NCBI GenBank assembly: GCA_026874595.1
Contig: CM049306.1
Coordinates: forward strand, 74,151,642-74,215,641
Source of the DNA: Sipunculus nudus
Taxonomy: Eukaryota > Annelida > Sipuncula > Golfingiida > Sipunculidae
Reading direction: 5' to 3'
DNA length: 64,000 bases
The translations under genes and the position numbers were made by a program. Below, piece after piece: positions 23,951 to 36,584 of the stretch; the stretch's first letter is position 1, and each line of letters opens with the position of its first letter. The notes beneath the pieces are model-generated. The model was not told the DNA's origin and made no database searches. It saw nothing but the letters and a program-made list of their open reading frames with translations.

Positions 23951-24090
23951 GACAGTCCCCATGACTCAGATGGTTGCGATCGGTAATCTGCAGCGCTAGA
24001 GGAAACCGGAGAACCCGGAGAAAACCACCGATCTTGGCCGGGCAACTATACAACCTACTCATGCCCGGGATCGAACCCGAAAGAGCGCCA
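23951..24090 (+). mobile_element. SINE-like repeat, copy A
   Basis: The segment carries a degraded A-box-like word (ATGACTCAGATGG), the common words ACCGGAGAACCCGGAG and AAAACCACCGATC, and a B-box-like GATCGAACCC. The copy B partner at 50,481 is better preserved. It probably predates the duplication. Confidence 0.45.
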
Positions 24091-24752
24091 TTAGAAATTT
24101 AATTCAAAGGATTCTGTTCCGTGGTCAAGGAATTTGTATATAATAGAGCTGCATGTTGCCCGGGTACTATAGCGGGTATCTTGAGGATCATGCTGTCTCT
24201 GACAATGTTTTGCTAATTATATACTTTTAAGTTTAGTATGCACAGATTTTATTTTTATTATACACATACATATTTACATATTTACACACTCATATATTTA
24301 TAAACTAACCTCGGCGTGTTTCAAGTATATTGAACGCACACATCCATTATCATGTCTTAGAGACAGCATCTGCAACATTAATTGCTTATTAATTGCTTCG
24401 AAATGAGTAAACGGGTGTAATTGATCATGATTGTTAATTAGTAATATATAATGTATATAAGCATGATTAATAATCAGATGAATTTTCATAGTTTATGTGA
24501 TCGTATATACAAGTAGTTGTTCTGCACCATGTTCTACAATATCTGTTAAATATTTGCAACATTGAATTTTTTGTAATAACACTAATTGCAGTGTTATTCT
24601 AGATTATCATGTACTTGAGATTATCGGGTCTTTAATTACATAATGAAGGTTCTATTAAATTCATAATCGCCGATGACACCTTTTTATCTGTATCAGATTA
24701 ACTTTGATCATTGTCTTATCATAAATTTGAATACAAAACCTGTTACTGAAAC

Positions 24753-24753
<1 letters not shown>

Positions 24754-24819
<66 letters not shown>
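24754..24819. repeat. (TA)n microsatellite, copy A
   Basis: About 66 bp of TA with one T interruption, followed by a purine-pyrimidine alternating ACGTAC-rich patch to about 24,925. The B partner region is at 51,672-51,890. Confidence 0.95.
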
Positions 24820-26539
24820 CGTATACATACGTATACATAGACAAGTATACATACATACGTGCGTATACGTGCGAACCCACATACGTAGGTACGTACGCAG
24901 CAACGTACGTACGCACGCACACACATAGATACACGTATACATATAAACATGTCTGCACATGCATGTCTTAATTGAAATAACTGTGTGAAGCTAAAAATAT
25001 GATGAGTTGTATATAAGTTCTGCATAATATCTTCTATGTTGCTGATCAACTCATACTAGGCCAATTGTTCACATATGCTACTGGGTGCATTTAACAAACA
25101 TATACATTGTTATATTGGACACGTTCTTGAAGGGCGCTTATCAATGTATACACTTTAAGATCCCATCTTTAAAGAAGCTGGAGTTTATTTACAAATATGC
25201 AGGCGTGCAGAAAGAAGTACTTTTGATTTTTTTGCCAGAACAGTGCATTTCAAAAGTTGCGTGACTCGGATGTGAGCTTTAACTGAAAACATGTTCTCTA
25301 GAATAGTGCGTTAAATCCGTGACAGGTATAGGGGGTCACCTAAACGTGACGCACCACTGCATGCGCTTTTGACGGCTTCGTTCGGGGTTTTTGCCGATTC
25401 ACATAGAGTTCTATCACGGCTTTTGCTACACATGTCTTTAATTTGTAGGTTTCAATGCTGGACTGGTGATATTATTGTGCAGTAGTTCTTCATGTCTCAT
25501 CGCCTGTTAGGTTTAAATCTCACGATCTCAGTGACTATAGTACTTCTCCGGTATAAGTACTCATCACTGTGATGGTTTTAAATTATAAAAAAAAAAGATG
25601 TCAGTAGCTGGTGCGTCACTGGTAAAAGTATTCATCACAGTGACTAATGTCAATTCTAAATAATAATATAAAGGCTATATATATTTATACACACGAATAG
25701 AGCACGCTATTTGATATTTATAAGATACTCCGATAAGATAAATTCAGTTAAATAGCTCACCTTTCTTAGATTACCCCAACCAAACATTAATTCGAACTGT
25801 TCCTTCTCTTATACTTCGTCTTCTCTTTTTCTCCTTTTTTTTCTCCTACATACACATAATACTTTATTTCATTAATAAAGACCATTTAATATACCAACAT
25901 TTTGTCAGATAAACGGTTGTTAGACAAGTAATGCCTTTTGAAATATCCAAATAAATGGCCGTCCTGGTTGATAGGGGTGGGGTGGTGGTGTTAAATTGTT
26001 GTTTTAATGATACTGTTTGCACCAACTCACTTTTTTTTACAAATCTATTCTATATATTATCTGTGTGCATGTGTACTGAAAATTTGGGCAACTTGAAAAT
26101 TTATATATAATACCCAGCTCTGACGCAAAATCCTATATATTTACATTTTGTATACGATTACAATGTTAGAAATTTGTTTTCAAATATTTTTAATATCATT
26201 TTGTGGGAGAGGTGTAACTACTCCCTTTAAGAGGGACTTCCTTATAGTCAAAACACACAGACGTGAGATTTCACGGTGTATTCGCATTTCTTAGGATTAT
26301 ATATACATGTATTAACACATATAAATGAACGATTGTCATGGTAACCACAAAATACGTGTGTCATGTAATTTTCACTGAAGAGAGTAGATATACAGTCACT
26401 GTTGCTAGTATCGTTTGTGGTGTTGTTGTGTAAGAAAAAACAACAAATAATGCCGTTTTTTTATATTATACATGTGTGTGTGTTATTCATGTAACATATC
26501 ACATGTTTATTTAAAAAACGGCTTACTTTTTATTTCTTT

Positions 26540-26985
26540 TTTATAATAACCCCACAAATAACGATACGAGCAACCGTGATATAATCAGCCACTCAGATAA
26601 CTGGCTTATCTTTTTTAATCTAGATTCAATACACAAGTCAGCCATACCCATGGTTTGAGAGCGGTCATTCAGTGCGATTTGTCGTCTCCAGTCATCGAAG
26701 TTTTTGGCATGGAGCCGGAATGCGGATGCGTATAACAATTCAGTCTTAGCCGGATCAAAAGGCAGCCAACCGATTTATTATAAAGGAACCCGTCACATTA
26801 GCCTGGCAGGCAGCACGAAACCGTAAACACTCTCTCACGTGGCATCGAAAGCGAACGTATGCGCACTGGATAACGTATACGTGTACTGACGTCAAAGTGA
26901 AATAGCTGCCGTGTAAAGGGCCGAGTGCTGTGATAAACGCCCTAATTTACACACTGTTCCTCAGAACGGAGTTAAAACGAGATAC
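26540..26985 (+). promoter_or_regulatory. Probable promoter and non-coding first exon of ankyrin gene A
   Basis: Conserved with 53,940-54,409. A TATA box TATAAA (26,779-26,784) sits in ATTATAAAGGAACCCGTC. The likely start is about 30 bp downstream. A perfect CRE-type palindrome TGACGTCA lies at 26,887-26,894. The presumed exon ends in AACGAGATAC at 26,985 with a good donor, GTGAGT, at 26,986. The first coding exon's acceptor (CAG at 29,257) lies 2.27 kb downstream and has no ATG before it in the same exon, so a 5' UTR intron is expected. The splice signals and conservation are seen; the promoter role is inferred. Confidence 0.5.
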
Positions 26986-27231
26986 GTGAGTATATTACTT
27001 AATCAAATTAAAATTTGAATAGGAATTTCTGTTTTGGCGCCTAAATTAATTAACTGTGCAAGTACAATTTGTTTGCAATCCCTGGCTTGTATTATATGTA
27101 GAGTCAATGATTCCACTGTTATATATGTGAAGATGGTTATGATAATGGCGATGATAATAATAATAATAATTAACTACCAACGCAAACACACACACATCAT
27201 GGTTTAATATTATATATATTATATATATAAT

Positions 27232-27263
<32 letters not shown>

Positions 27264-27478
27264 TGTATATACAATACAGTTTGACTTACCTCTACATTAA
27301 ATGTTCATAACAATAAATGTGTTGGATGGTTGAACTATAAAGAATTATACTGATTTAAATGCTCCTAATTATCATATACAGAACTGTAGACGCTGAATAC
27401 ATGCATGTACATTACGGGTCCTTATGTCAAACAGTCCAAGGCCTTATCTACATAGATTTAAACGATATCGTATCTTAA

Positions 27479-27707
27479 CAGGGACTCCTGGTTTCAGGAT
27501 AATTTGCATAATAGGAACGACTCGGGGGGGGGGGGGCTGACCCCTTCTTCAACCCCACCCCCCTTTTTTCATAACCCGGCGGCGGTACTTCTTAATTTAA
27601 TATTTAACATCTATCAGCCCACCTTTCCGGACCTGAAGAATTTTTTAAGCTTTTATAGACTTTGTTGGACCCCCGCCCCCTCTTTCAAAACCCTAGATCC
27701 GCCCCTG
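27479..27707. mobile_element. CAGGGGCGGATCC-family element in the 5' intron, copy A
   Basis: 229 bp from CAGGGACTCCTGG to GATCCGCCCCTG, flanked by a perfect 5-bp duplication CTTAA (27,474-27,478 and 27,708-27,712). It has a G-run near the left end and C-runs inside. The copy B partner is 54,881-55,104, so insertion predates the duplication. It lies within the predicted 5' UTR intron. Confidence 0.8.
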
Positions 27708-27859
27708 CTTAACACCCCCTGAGATCTGCATGCTTTTAGTGTATGTCTGTCTCTCACGCAAATGATGGGTCGAGTCCACTTCAGTATAAATGGTGCGTAC
27801 ACGTCTGTGTTACCCTTCATGGCTGGCTTAAAAAAAGCATTGTTGGCTAGTGTAGTCAT

Positions 27860-27863
<4 letters not shown>

Positions 27864-27927
<64 letters not shown>
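27864..27927. repeat. (TA)n microsatellite, copy A
   Basis: A 64-bp TA tract. The copy B partner is 55,263-55,320. Open frames reading Tyr-Ile repeats here are artefacts. Confidence 0.95.
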
Positions 27928-27931
<4 letters not shown>

Positions 27932-28765
27932 GTTGTACATGGACACACATTAACCAGCATATATATATTTGAATATTTGTATACATATGTATATGTATGG
28001 TCGTATGCGCTCCATCTGTTTTATGCGTGCATGTAGATGGATTATAATTACTACCAGAGCATGTTTTCAGTGAACTTTCAGTCCGATTTAAAATTAAGTT
28101 GATATAATTTGTCTTCAGCATCAGTAATGCTGAGGTTAGCGGCGTCACTTTCATCATTTCTATAGTCACGAAATCGATTATCAACGTGCAAATCTGTCAG
28201 CTGGCTTACGTGTCCACACCAAACACATACAACACGCTAACGGCAGTTTGCCATCCAAGGGGCGACATATGTATTGACGCTCCCATCCGTAAAAAAGAAA
28301 AAAAAAACACGTTTTATAGCTAAACAACTCATATATATGCTTCCAATTTGTAACTGCTTTTACGGTCACGTTTATGTCGGTAATCTATATTTAATATACA
28401 CTTGTGGGTGTAATTTTTTTGGCACCCATACCAGATATACAGAGTTATTGTGTCTGAAGCATAGGGCTTAAACGTTTTTAAATAAATCCCCCAAATATTG
28501 GTCAAAACATTAAAACAGACTGTTTGCTCCTGATACATTTTTTGCCTCAGACCAATATATTATTAAAAATTGAAACCATTTAACTTTTAAAAATATTTCT
28601 CGTTTACATGACACGGTAAACCTTGAATTATATTCCGTTAAGTTTCTGTGTATGCACTACTAACCATGTTTTCTAATCCATCTTATTCCATGAAGATATA
28701 CACAGATAACCGCGCGACCCCTTATGAATGGTCTTCGTTCTCACATGTTATTGTGGTCGGCGTTA

Positions 28766-29172
28766 TGACCGCGACGGTTTTTTAAATTTCGCGATATTCG
28801 CGAAAGAAAATTATCCCGAAAATGAAACATTTTGTGCATAAGACTCGTTCAGTACAGTAGAACAGTGAATTATACCATTTATACTCTACCTTTATTGGGA
28901 TCCTATATGTATACATTATTACGTTATCCATGCATTAAGCGTCGAAAATTATGAGACAAAAGGTTATAAATGATAACCTTTTTTGTGTATAACCCGTAAA
29001 ACCAACACTGGAACCATAAATAAAATCTAGATGTTTCATAATGTCGGTCAAAAATGAATATCCAGTTTTTTTCCAGCCTGCGACAAAACGATTAGTGTTT
29101 ATTATACTCTGTGTATGTTTCTGAAAAAGAAAATCGCGAAAATGAAAATCTCGCGAAAGAATGAAAATGGAG
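28766..29172. mobile_element. Remnant of TTCGCG-type transposon before coding exon 1, copy A
   Basis: TTCGCGATATTCGCGAAAG near 28,785 and ATCGCGAAAATGAAAATC near 29,135 resemble the two inner ends of the TTCGCG family. Matching words occur in copy B at about 56,525 and 56,830. Outer ends are not clear, so the boundaries are approximate. Confidence 0.35.
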
Positions 29173-29261
29173 AAATGAAATACTATACAGAAGAACTTTT
29201 ATTTTTTTTTTATATTTTAGTATTTGTTTTATTTATTTGTATCATTATTACTTGCAGCCCT

Positions 29262-32200
29262 ATGATTGGTTCCAAGCGCACGCAGGATGGAAGACCCGCG
29301 GGAATTCTTGAGGCCATTAAACGTTGTGATGAAAAAGAGACCCATCAGTTGTTAGATCTCAGTAAAGATTTTGACCTCGAACGCCAGGGGCACAGGTGCG
29401 ACGGTACCGCCCTCTACTGGGCGTCGTGCCGTGGGTGGCTGGATGTGGTTGGGTTGCTGCTTGCTCTTGGGGCGGATGTCTCAAGTCAGACCATGTGGGG
29501 AGGTACACCCCTACACGCCGCCGCAGATAACAATCAACTTAATGTTGCAAGGTAAATATTGTCTCACTGGGCTCATGCTGAAAGAGTATTGAGTCCGAGT
29601 AAATCTAACCGATTACTCAAGTCTTCATTTCAGATTTAGTACCCTCGTATACGTCATCAAGGAATCTTCACAAATGTGCAGTCATTTATACCCGAATGAA
29701 CATGGGGAAAGTGGGCCGAATAAGTGAATGCAAACACGAGTTAGTGAGCATCTCACAAAAAGGAAACCCCACACATGGCGGAGGCTTCCATTCCTCAGAA
29801 TGTAGATGTCTACATTTCTACTTTTGCCACCTTTTCTTTAAAAGAGTTACTTTTTCCTACTCCTTTTTTTCCTGTTGATTGTTGTGAAAGTTTGCTAGTT
29901 TTGTTATATGTAGACCATATATATATCCAAAATGGAACACTATATGATCTCATCACAGTCAATATAACACGTTAAAAAAAAGGTCATCAATTTTTAACTG
30001 TTTAGCTTTCAAAACATACAACAGTAGCGTTCCATTATGCCAATCAGAGTCCGCTGTTGCATTCAAAATTTTCAACCAGTTTCATCCCTAGCGACTGCAA
30101 ACATAACATAAACGCCGGGTCCATTATATACCGCTACCTTTAAACCCATCAAGAGCAAATTTCAGTGCGGCAGTCAGGTAGATATATAACCTAATACACG
30201 TATGACTTGTCAGTATATATTTATGTAGTTTCTTTTTCCATCAACCCATTTAGAATTTTAAGGATAAAATGCGAGTTTATTTATTGGCTTAGATAGATGC
30301 TGATCAGGTCCACATAATGTTAAAATGATAAAAATCACGTACCATACAACCTACGCCAATTAATGTGTAAGCACCATCCGTCTTTTTAACTCAGCATTTC
30401 CTGTACAGATATAATTATAATCTGCGACTGATTTTACAGGCATCATTATATGATTGCGCACAAAAATAACTCGTGAGAAACTCTTCCTTGTATAATATGT
30501 GATGTTGAAGCATCAATGAATTTTCTGTGTTTATATCTCAATTCATTTCATACTTTTTTAAACGTATGAAAAGCTATATGAATATAAAACAGAATATCAT
30601 TTTACCGCAATACTGAAATTTCACCAATTTGTTCCTTTTTAGCTGAGAATGATGAAATGAGCATGATAATAATAACATATCAGGGCTGTAAATAAATAGG
30701 TTAACTACAGAAACGTATATAGTGTATATTTCATATATTATTGGTTTTATTTGTTATCACACGCATTTGATAAAAAGTTATGAATGACAGTGTTGGCACT
30801 CTATACTTTTTTAAAGTAACATACTTGGTTTCAGGCAAGACTTCTTTTTATACTTTTTCATACTTCACGGGGGTTAATATATAATTTTTATAATTTCTTT
30901 TTAGCTAAGCTCAGCGAGTTACGCACGTTTTTGTGTTTTAAGCGCTTAGTAAATCAGACTTGTGTCATTATTCTGGGCCTCAAAACAGAATTTTTGCACT
31001 CAACCCAAAACTAAAACACTGTGCATCCGCTGTACATTTCACATTGTATAAACCATGCAAAATATGAAGAAATTCGACCCAGCCAGTCCTTCAAAACTGT
31101 TGCGGACACAAGTGCAAAATGGTCGCTTTTCCTGCTGTCGATGTATGAAATACATACTCTATAGTAAAGATTGCATAGATCTTTTTGATATTCGACAGAC
31201 CTATTGATCATGGATAGCTCTTTCTGCTGTGGCAGACTAGTGGTGCCCTCTACACTTTATTCATTTTTTTTTCATTTCTTTTTTTGTACTTTCTAATGGT
31301 TTGCCATTTGTTACCACGGCACAAATCGTAACCATTGACCTTAAAACTTCTTACATATTATTCAAGCCGGTCCTTTGTAAATCTCCTTCCATAAAAAAAA
31401 TAGATCAGTATGACCTATATTTTGCAAGTAACGCGTATTTTTGGCACTTAGAAAAACAGGCTTGTGTAAGTGTTCAGGGCTGCGAAACAAAATGTTCACT
31501 CGACCCTAAACGAAAACATTGTGCATTAACTGCACATATAACTTTGTTACCATGGAAAAAATGAAAATCGGGCCAGCCAGTTATCAGAACTGTTGCGGAC
31601 ACAATTGATTTTTTTTTTTCCATTTTCAGCTGTTGATTTATGAAATCCATACTTTAGATAAAATATTGTTACAGGTGCTATTTTTATTGTGTGACACGGG
31701 CGTAACTCGTGTTGTTGTTACATTTTATGTTTAATCCGTACTGGTTGAACTCTCGGTGTCATGTGAGCCTTGGGTTTTCACGCCTGGTCTAGGGTCACGT
31801 GATGGCCCTGGTATGTGTAGATACACAGCGATGTCTTTCTAGAGAATTCCTGAAACGCGTGTTTACTGTCCTTATAGACTATTCGAGAAGTGGAAAATTC
31901 CCGGCTTGGGGTGTGAAGGTATATAAAAGGGCTGTTTTCTAGAACCAGAGGGCAGACAGCAGAGTAGATACCAGCGGACGCAGAAGCGTGTGTCAGGACC
32001 TTATCCGACGAATGCGGCAATTATAGATTTTCAAGAACTTTCTCCTGGATTTTATACATTTGGGCTTCAGTTTATTTACTATATTGTTGCAAGAACTTTC
32101 CACTGGACTGTCATTCTCCGAAAGTTTACATTCAAAGGACTTATCGTAGTGATGGTGTTGGTATCGAGGTACTGTACCATTATCTTGTGTGATTGTATTG

Positions 32201-34497
32201 ACTTGTTGCTATAACGCTGTTTTACTGTATAATTGTATTGATTTAGTGTATTGTATTGTTAGGGTTGTTTTAAGAATAAATTACAGTTATTTGTTAACAA
32301 AAAAAACACTGACTTCTTTATTCATTCCCCTAGACATTTCCCGCTGCACAGTGTTACAGAATCTGATTTTTTTATCTCCATTACAAAATTTGTGTTCATC
32401 ACGCGTGCGTGATCTGTTTATATTAGATTCCGTAACAATATATCAGAGTAATGATTGGTTCTTTCTTAAATTTGGTAAAAATATCGATCATGGATAGCCC
32501 CTTCCGCTTTGCAAGACCCATGAGACATATGAGACATCTACATTTTATTTATTTTTGCGCATTTTTTATTTTATTTTAATATGTTCAGGGCTGGAAATTA
32601 AAACATTTGCACTCACCATGGAAATTTTGAAGAAATTCAATAAACGAAAAGTTTACACAACTACCACAGACACAATACAAACAATACGAAAATGATAGCA
32701 GTTTAAGTTGATAAACTGGTGATTATATAGGCACTTTACCTGAACAAGTTGAGTGCAGTAGACATGATCTGTCAATGTTTTATAATAGTAACATTTTATT
32801 AGCAATGATTTGCTTATGCGATCTTGCCAATGTTTTACAAAGTCACCTTATAATGGAATACTGGAATATATATACTTTCTTACCTGAAGTTTGTTTGGAA
32901 TTATCGCACACTGTAAAATTATACATATATTGCGCTATTTGGCATCGATTCTTACTTTATAAAAATACTTTTTTTTCAGACAATTTTATACTTTTTTTTC
33001 TTGTAAGATTTTATACTTTTATTCCATGAAATGAAGATTGGCAGCAAAAAAGTGAAGAATCTTGCTTTACATATACTTGAGATATCATCTTTCTTGTAGA
33101 AGAATCTACATGTATGTATAGAAGATCAGAAGAAATATACAGATAATGTAGTTTTATAAATTTAAAGAGCGAGGGTTTTATTTCAGATTACTTCTACGGT
33201 GGGGAGCCAATCCCAACCACCAGACCAAGCAAGGAGACACGCCCTGCCACCTAGCGGCGTTCCGCGGTCACGTGAAGATGGTTATATTATTGGTAGAAGG
33301 AGGCGCTGACGTCACCATTACAAATCGACGCAGAAATGATGTCATGAGGGAGGCATTGAGTCGGAATCATTGTAACATATTACACGAGATTTGGAAGTTA
33401 AAAGGTTAGTAAGCTGGTACTATAGACATTATTTGTTATCATTAATTGTCAGTCACGTGTGAGGAACTTAAATTTTTGATTAAACCTAAAGAAAGACGCT
33501 TGTTCATAAACTTGACTTAGTTATGGAGGGGTTTGCCTTGCTTTTATATCTATGAATATTTAAAATAACCATCTTTAAAATTCTAATTCCTTTAAATGTT
33601 ACAAATGACAAATCGATACAACTTCGTTTTACAAGGTGAAGAAGCTAATTCGTTTGTTTCTTAATTATCATGTTATATGTAAAATTCCAAAGCCAAAATA
33701 GAGAAAACGGATTGAGCAATATATATAGTTATCTCTGAAAGCACGTAAGCTATAATACCTCGAAGATACTTCCCAGTGTAAATAGGTTAACATTACAATG
33801 ATATTAGTCATACAGAGAGTTTAACACAATGATCATAATGACGCCATCATCATTAGTTATCTCACACAAATCAAATCCTCATCCACTTTTTTTACACTAG
33901 TGTTTATCTAAATCACCTTTTCATAAAACACCAACAGTTAGTCATCGCACCTGAATTCCCTTTCACTTTTAATAAGTTTTATGTTATTTAGAAGTTTGAT
34001 ACTGTCTCGTCAGTAGCAGCTGATATGAGGCGCCAGTGATGTTTCAAACTAGCCAGTCAGTTAAAAATATAAATTTTAACATGTGGAGAGCTTTGATGTT
34101 TAGGGTTTCTCTATATAGATAAATAAACAACTGAAAACATAGTATCTCCGCAAAACTCTGCTTTGGTGGATACAATTATTCACAATATTATAAACATTGC
34201 ATTATTACCCTTTTATATACCATAAATCAATGAAAGACTTCTGTTTCAGAAAAATTAGGACTACGGCAGACGACACGGCATACGACATCAAAATCACATG
34301 GTTCCGGTGAACTTGACCTTCGTCGCAAAGCTTCTTCCGTCTCTGGATTTTCATCATTGCAGGAAAAAGAGAAAGAGACATCGGATACCCTCGGTCTTCT
34401 CCGTACAGACGACAACCACTTAAGTTCACTGTCAGGTGACAGGACCCGTGGCCGGTCCGTGCTGCGACGCCAACATACGTTTCCTGGTCATAGTTAA
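29262..34497 (+). CDS. Short ankyrin-repeat protein, copy A (three coding exons)
   Basis: Coding exons are 29,262-29,551 (the exon itself starts at 29,258 after TTGCAG), 33,187-33,404 and 34,250-34,497. Junctions are GT/AG with phases 2 and 1. The spliced frame is 756 bases, 251 residues. Ankyrin repeats: a weak one at about 14-45, clear ones at 47-78 (DGTALYWASCRGWLDVV), 80-111 (GGTPLHAAADNNQLNVA) and 113-144 (GDTPCHLAAFRGHVKMV), then a degenerate one to about 168. Residues 171-251 are a Ser/Arg/Lys-rich, probably disordered tail with RRKASS and the C-terminal RQHTFPGHS. Ankyrin stacks bind other proteins; the partner is unknown. There is no signal peptide or membrane segment, so it is probably cytosolic or nuclear. 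ATG at 29,262 is chosen because it is the first after the acceptor and opens the conserved frame. The exon 2 donor is GTTAGT, weaker than in copy B. I do not recognise the orthologue. Confidence 0.85.
29552..33186 (+). other. Intron 1 of ankyrin gene A
   Basis: 3.6 kb, GTAAAT to TTTCAG. It contains local degenerate repeats of a roughly 300-490-bp unit (the words CAGGGCTG or CTGGGCC, GCACTC, CAGCCAG, GCGGACACAA at about 30,975-31,180, 31,470-31,640 and 32,585) and a solo LTR (31,667-32,437). The copy B intron is 2.45 kb because it lacks the LTR and one local repeat. Confidence 0.75.
31667..32437 (+). mobile_element. Solo LTR (LTR-retroelement fossil), copy A only
   Basis: 771 bp starting TGTTAC and ending GTAACA (perfect 6-bp inverted ends of TG...CA type), flanked by a 4-bp direct duplication ATAT. 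Inside are a TATA-like GGTATATAAAAGGG (about 31,918) and AATAAA (about 32,275), as expected for LTR promoter and polyadenylation parts. No internal region or second LTR is present, so it is a solo LTR left by recombination. The homologous site in copy B (about 58,897) is empty. Family not assigned; Gypsy-like by size of target duplication. It postdates the segmental duplication. Confidence 0.75.
33405..34249 (+). other. Intron 2 of ankyrin gene A
   Basis: 845 bp, GTTAGT to TTTCAG. It aligns with copy B intron 2 (59,908-60,767, 860 bp). Nothing else recognised. Confidence 0.75.
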
Positions 34498-34869
34498 ATA
34501 GCGAGTGCAATGCTGTCTCTGTTTAAAGGATTATACGCTTTTTTTTATTAAGAATACTACTTCTTTTAACTTTTTTCATACTTTTGATCAGTTGTTCAAA
34601 ATCTTTTTTATTTTATTTTTTGCTCAAATCGCGATTTTGAAGATGGTGCTTTAAGGCTGCTTACAGAGTGACACATTCACAACTTGGTTAGTGACAGTTA
34701 TGCTCTGCCAATGTGTCATAATTAAGTGGCATTTGATCGAAAATGATTTGCTGTGATCTCACCAAAGTTCGCTAAAACAACTGGAAATAGTATAATTACT
34801 TCAGATTCGTGTGTTATAACTCGATTCATTCTCATGTATTTGAAGTTTGTTCAGAAGCGTCAAATATAC

Positions 34870-34875
34870 AATAAA
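34870..34875 (+). terminator. Candidate poly(A) signal of ankyrin gene A
   Basis: AATAAA 373 bp after the stop codon at the end of a region conserved with copy B. In copy B the same site reads ATTAAA (61,385-61,390), the common alternative signal. Cleavage position not determined. Confidence 0.45.
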
Positions 34876-35087
34876 ATTGGTTTCGGAGGTTGAGGCACTG
34901 ATTTATAATTGTTTTCACATTTTCTCAAACCTTTCTAGTTATTCTCGTAAGATTTAGTTTTTTTTTTATAAAATATGTGGTGGAAGCACGACTGTGAGCA
35001 TTCGAAACTTAACAAATCTCGATATGTTACGGCTCTTACACTATATATAATGGCCAGAGTTTAGGTACGCTACTTAAGCAGTTATAC

Positions 35088-35416
35088 ACTACAGTTGTCC
35101 CAGTCTCCTTTTGTTTTTAACCGCTGCTTTGTATAGCAGTGTTCCCTGTGTTACACCACCAGGGCGGACACAGAGCAAAGAAATGTAATAAGACCAATGA
35201 GCGCGTGGTATCACGCTGTGGGTCCAGCTTAAATTTTCAGTGGTTTTTATTTGTCTTACGCCGAGACATTCGCTTTAGTTGGTCTGATTCATGGCCTTGT
35301 GCCAGAACCGGTGAAATATGATCTACGAGAGTGGTCTACCCTGTTGGTGTAACCCAGAGAACCTTTCTATACAATGCAGCGGTTAAAAACAAAAGGAGAC
35401 CTGGGCCGACTGCAGT
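35088..35416. mobile_element. Long-inverted-repeat MITE, copy A
   Basis: 329 bp with arms of about 75 bp. The left arm contains TCTCCTTTTGTTTTTAACCG and GTTACACCACCAGGG. The right arm contains the complements CGGTTAAAAACAAAAGGAGA and CCCTGTTGGTGTAAC. Ends read ACTACAGTTG and CGACTGCAGT. The loop of about 175 bp has no gene. The partner in copy B is 61,614-61,935, so insertion predates the duplication. Confidence 0.75.
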
Positions 35417-36584
35417 ATATAAACACTGCGCGAGGAGTTAAGGTAAACGCACAAAATCTGTTCGTCTCATGCATTAAGTGGTAAACTCTAGTCCAATTGG
35501 ACCATCTCGTCTACGTATGGCTGTAACTGGTTCTCTCTGGTTGAAACAAGCAGAGTTAGCAAATGTACATAACTATCATATATTGACTTCCCAATGGATT
35601 GCACTATTGTACTGTATCTGCTGACATTTACCTGACCTCAGAGCGTTGGACTGAGTTTGAGAGACTGGTTGATTTTACTTTGACAATAAGATTATTATTT
35701 TTTCCGTGGTAATCGAAATGTGTAAATATTGGATGGTTAAATACCTTGAAAGCACGAATTAAGGCACTGTTAGTCTTATAACTATACTTTTTTTTCCAGA
35801 TATAGTGTGAATGGATAATTGATCCTTTGATCAATGCTCTAATAATATGAACTATCAGTCCTTACGCAGTGTTACGCAAAACGCATTCACAGACATTGTT
35901 TCCCTCTGGTATGTCTCTCTGGGCTCTATTTCATGAATGTTCGGATCGAAATTACAAATGTCAATCCAACAGAACCAACAGAATGTAAGCAATACACTGT
36001 TCACACGCCGTCTTAACCAGAATACATGTACCACGAACTGTACAGGCTAATTTGACTGGTTTGATTCTCGATGTCTTCCCAGCAGTGCTAAAATTTTAAT
36101 CAAAACATCGCACCAGATGTCCGCGTAGAACAAGTGTACGCGAGCCATTTGACTGGCTCAATTGGCTTATAGATGCATTATTCATGAAATGAACGGCAGA
36201 GAGGCTCGAGAAATGTACGTGAAATGCGTGGTCATGTCAAACTTGGTTATGTGAAGATGGTGGCGATACCATGAAAAAATTTCTCTAGAATGAATGTATG
36301 GGTAGTTAGTTACGTATTGAGTGTGGTAGCTGTCATAATCTGAAGATTCAATGTTAACTGTGGTTCTAGGACGGAGGGTTTTTCGAGTAAGTACAATGCC
36401 ATCTGAATATTGAACTATAGGCTTGTCCAACGCTAATAAAACGTTTTATCCTTGTACATGTATGTAGGACAGATTTTGAATTTTTCAGAGAATGTGTGTG
36501 AGTAACAGTATATGTGGTCAGTGTTCCCTTACCACATAAAATACATAATTTAGAGAATATTTTCCTGTGATAACATTTTGCCGG
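35417..36584. other. Non-coding end of copy A
   Basis: Aligns with 61,936-63,247. No supported exon. Ends at the duplication junction at 36,584/36,588. Confidence 0.55.

Larger units (their letters stand above)
13121..26539. other. Non-coding upstream part of copy A
   Basis: About 13.4 kb without a supported gene. Open frames here are not conserved in copy B (stops or indels at homologous places), which argues against coding. Microsatellites: (TA)n at 13,667-13,718, 14,014-14,070, 20,811-20,892 and 24,754-24,819; (CT)n at 14,695-14,752 and 20,461-20,510. Also present are a small 5-bp-target element (14,947), TACCTCCGC elements (about 15,880 and 16,880), a conserved block (19,515), an inverted block (19,885) and a SINE-like segment (23,951). 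Confidence 0.7.
13121..36584 (+). repeat. Tandem segmental duplication, copy A (about 23.5 kb)
   Basis: From CTCAACAACATACACTGTAT at 13,121 the sequence matches CTCAACACCATACACTGTAT at 36,588. Similarity then runs collinearly to the end of each unit, where both read TTTTCCTGT, then ATTTTGCCGG (ending 36,584 and 63,247) before diverging. The copies are in direct orientation and adjoin each other with only a few bases between. Non-coding similarity is roughly nine bases in ten by eye, interrupted by insertions listed separately. Copy A contains one complete ankyrin gene near its right half. Confidence 0.95.

Noticed and set aside
29115-29257. N-terminal extension of the ankyrin protein reading through from 29,115
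   Set aside because: The stretch is a pyrimidine-rich intron end with an acceptor at 29,257 and differs by indels from copy B; the start at 29,262 is preferred.
34205-34510. Minus-strand open frame opposite ankyrin exon 3 (also 60,745-61,040)
   Set aside because: Shadow of the plus-strand exon; the plus strand has splice sites, phase agreement and silent-site bias.
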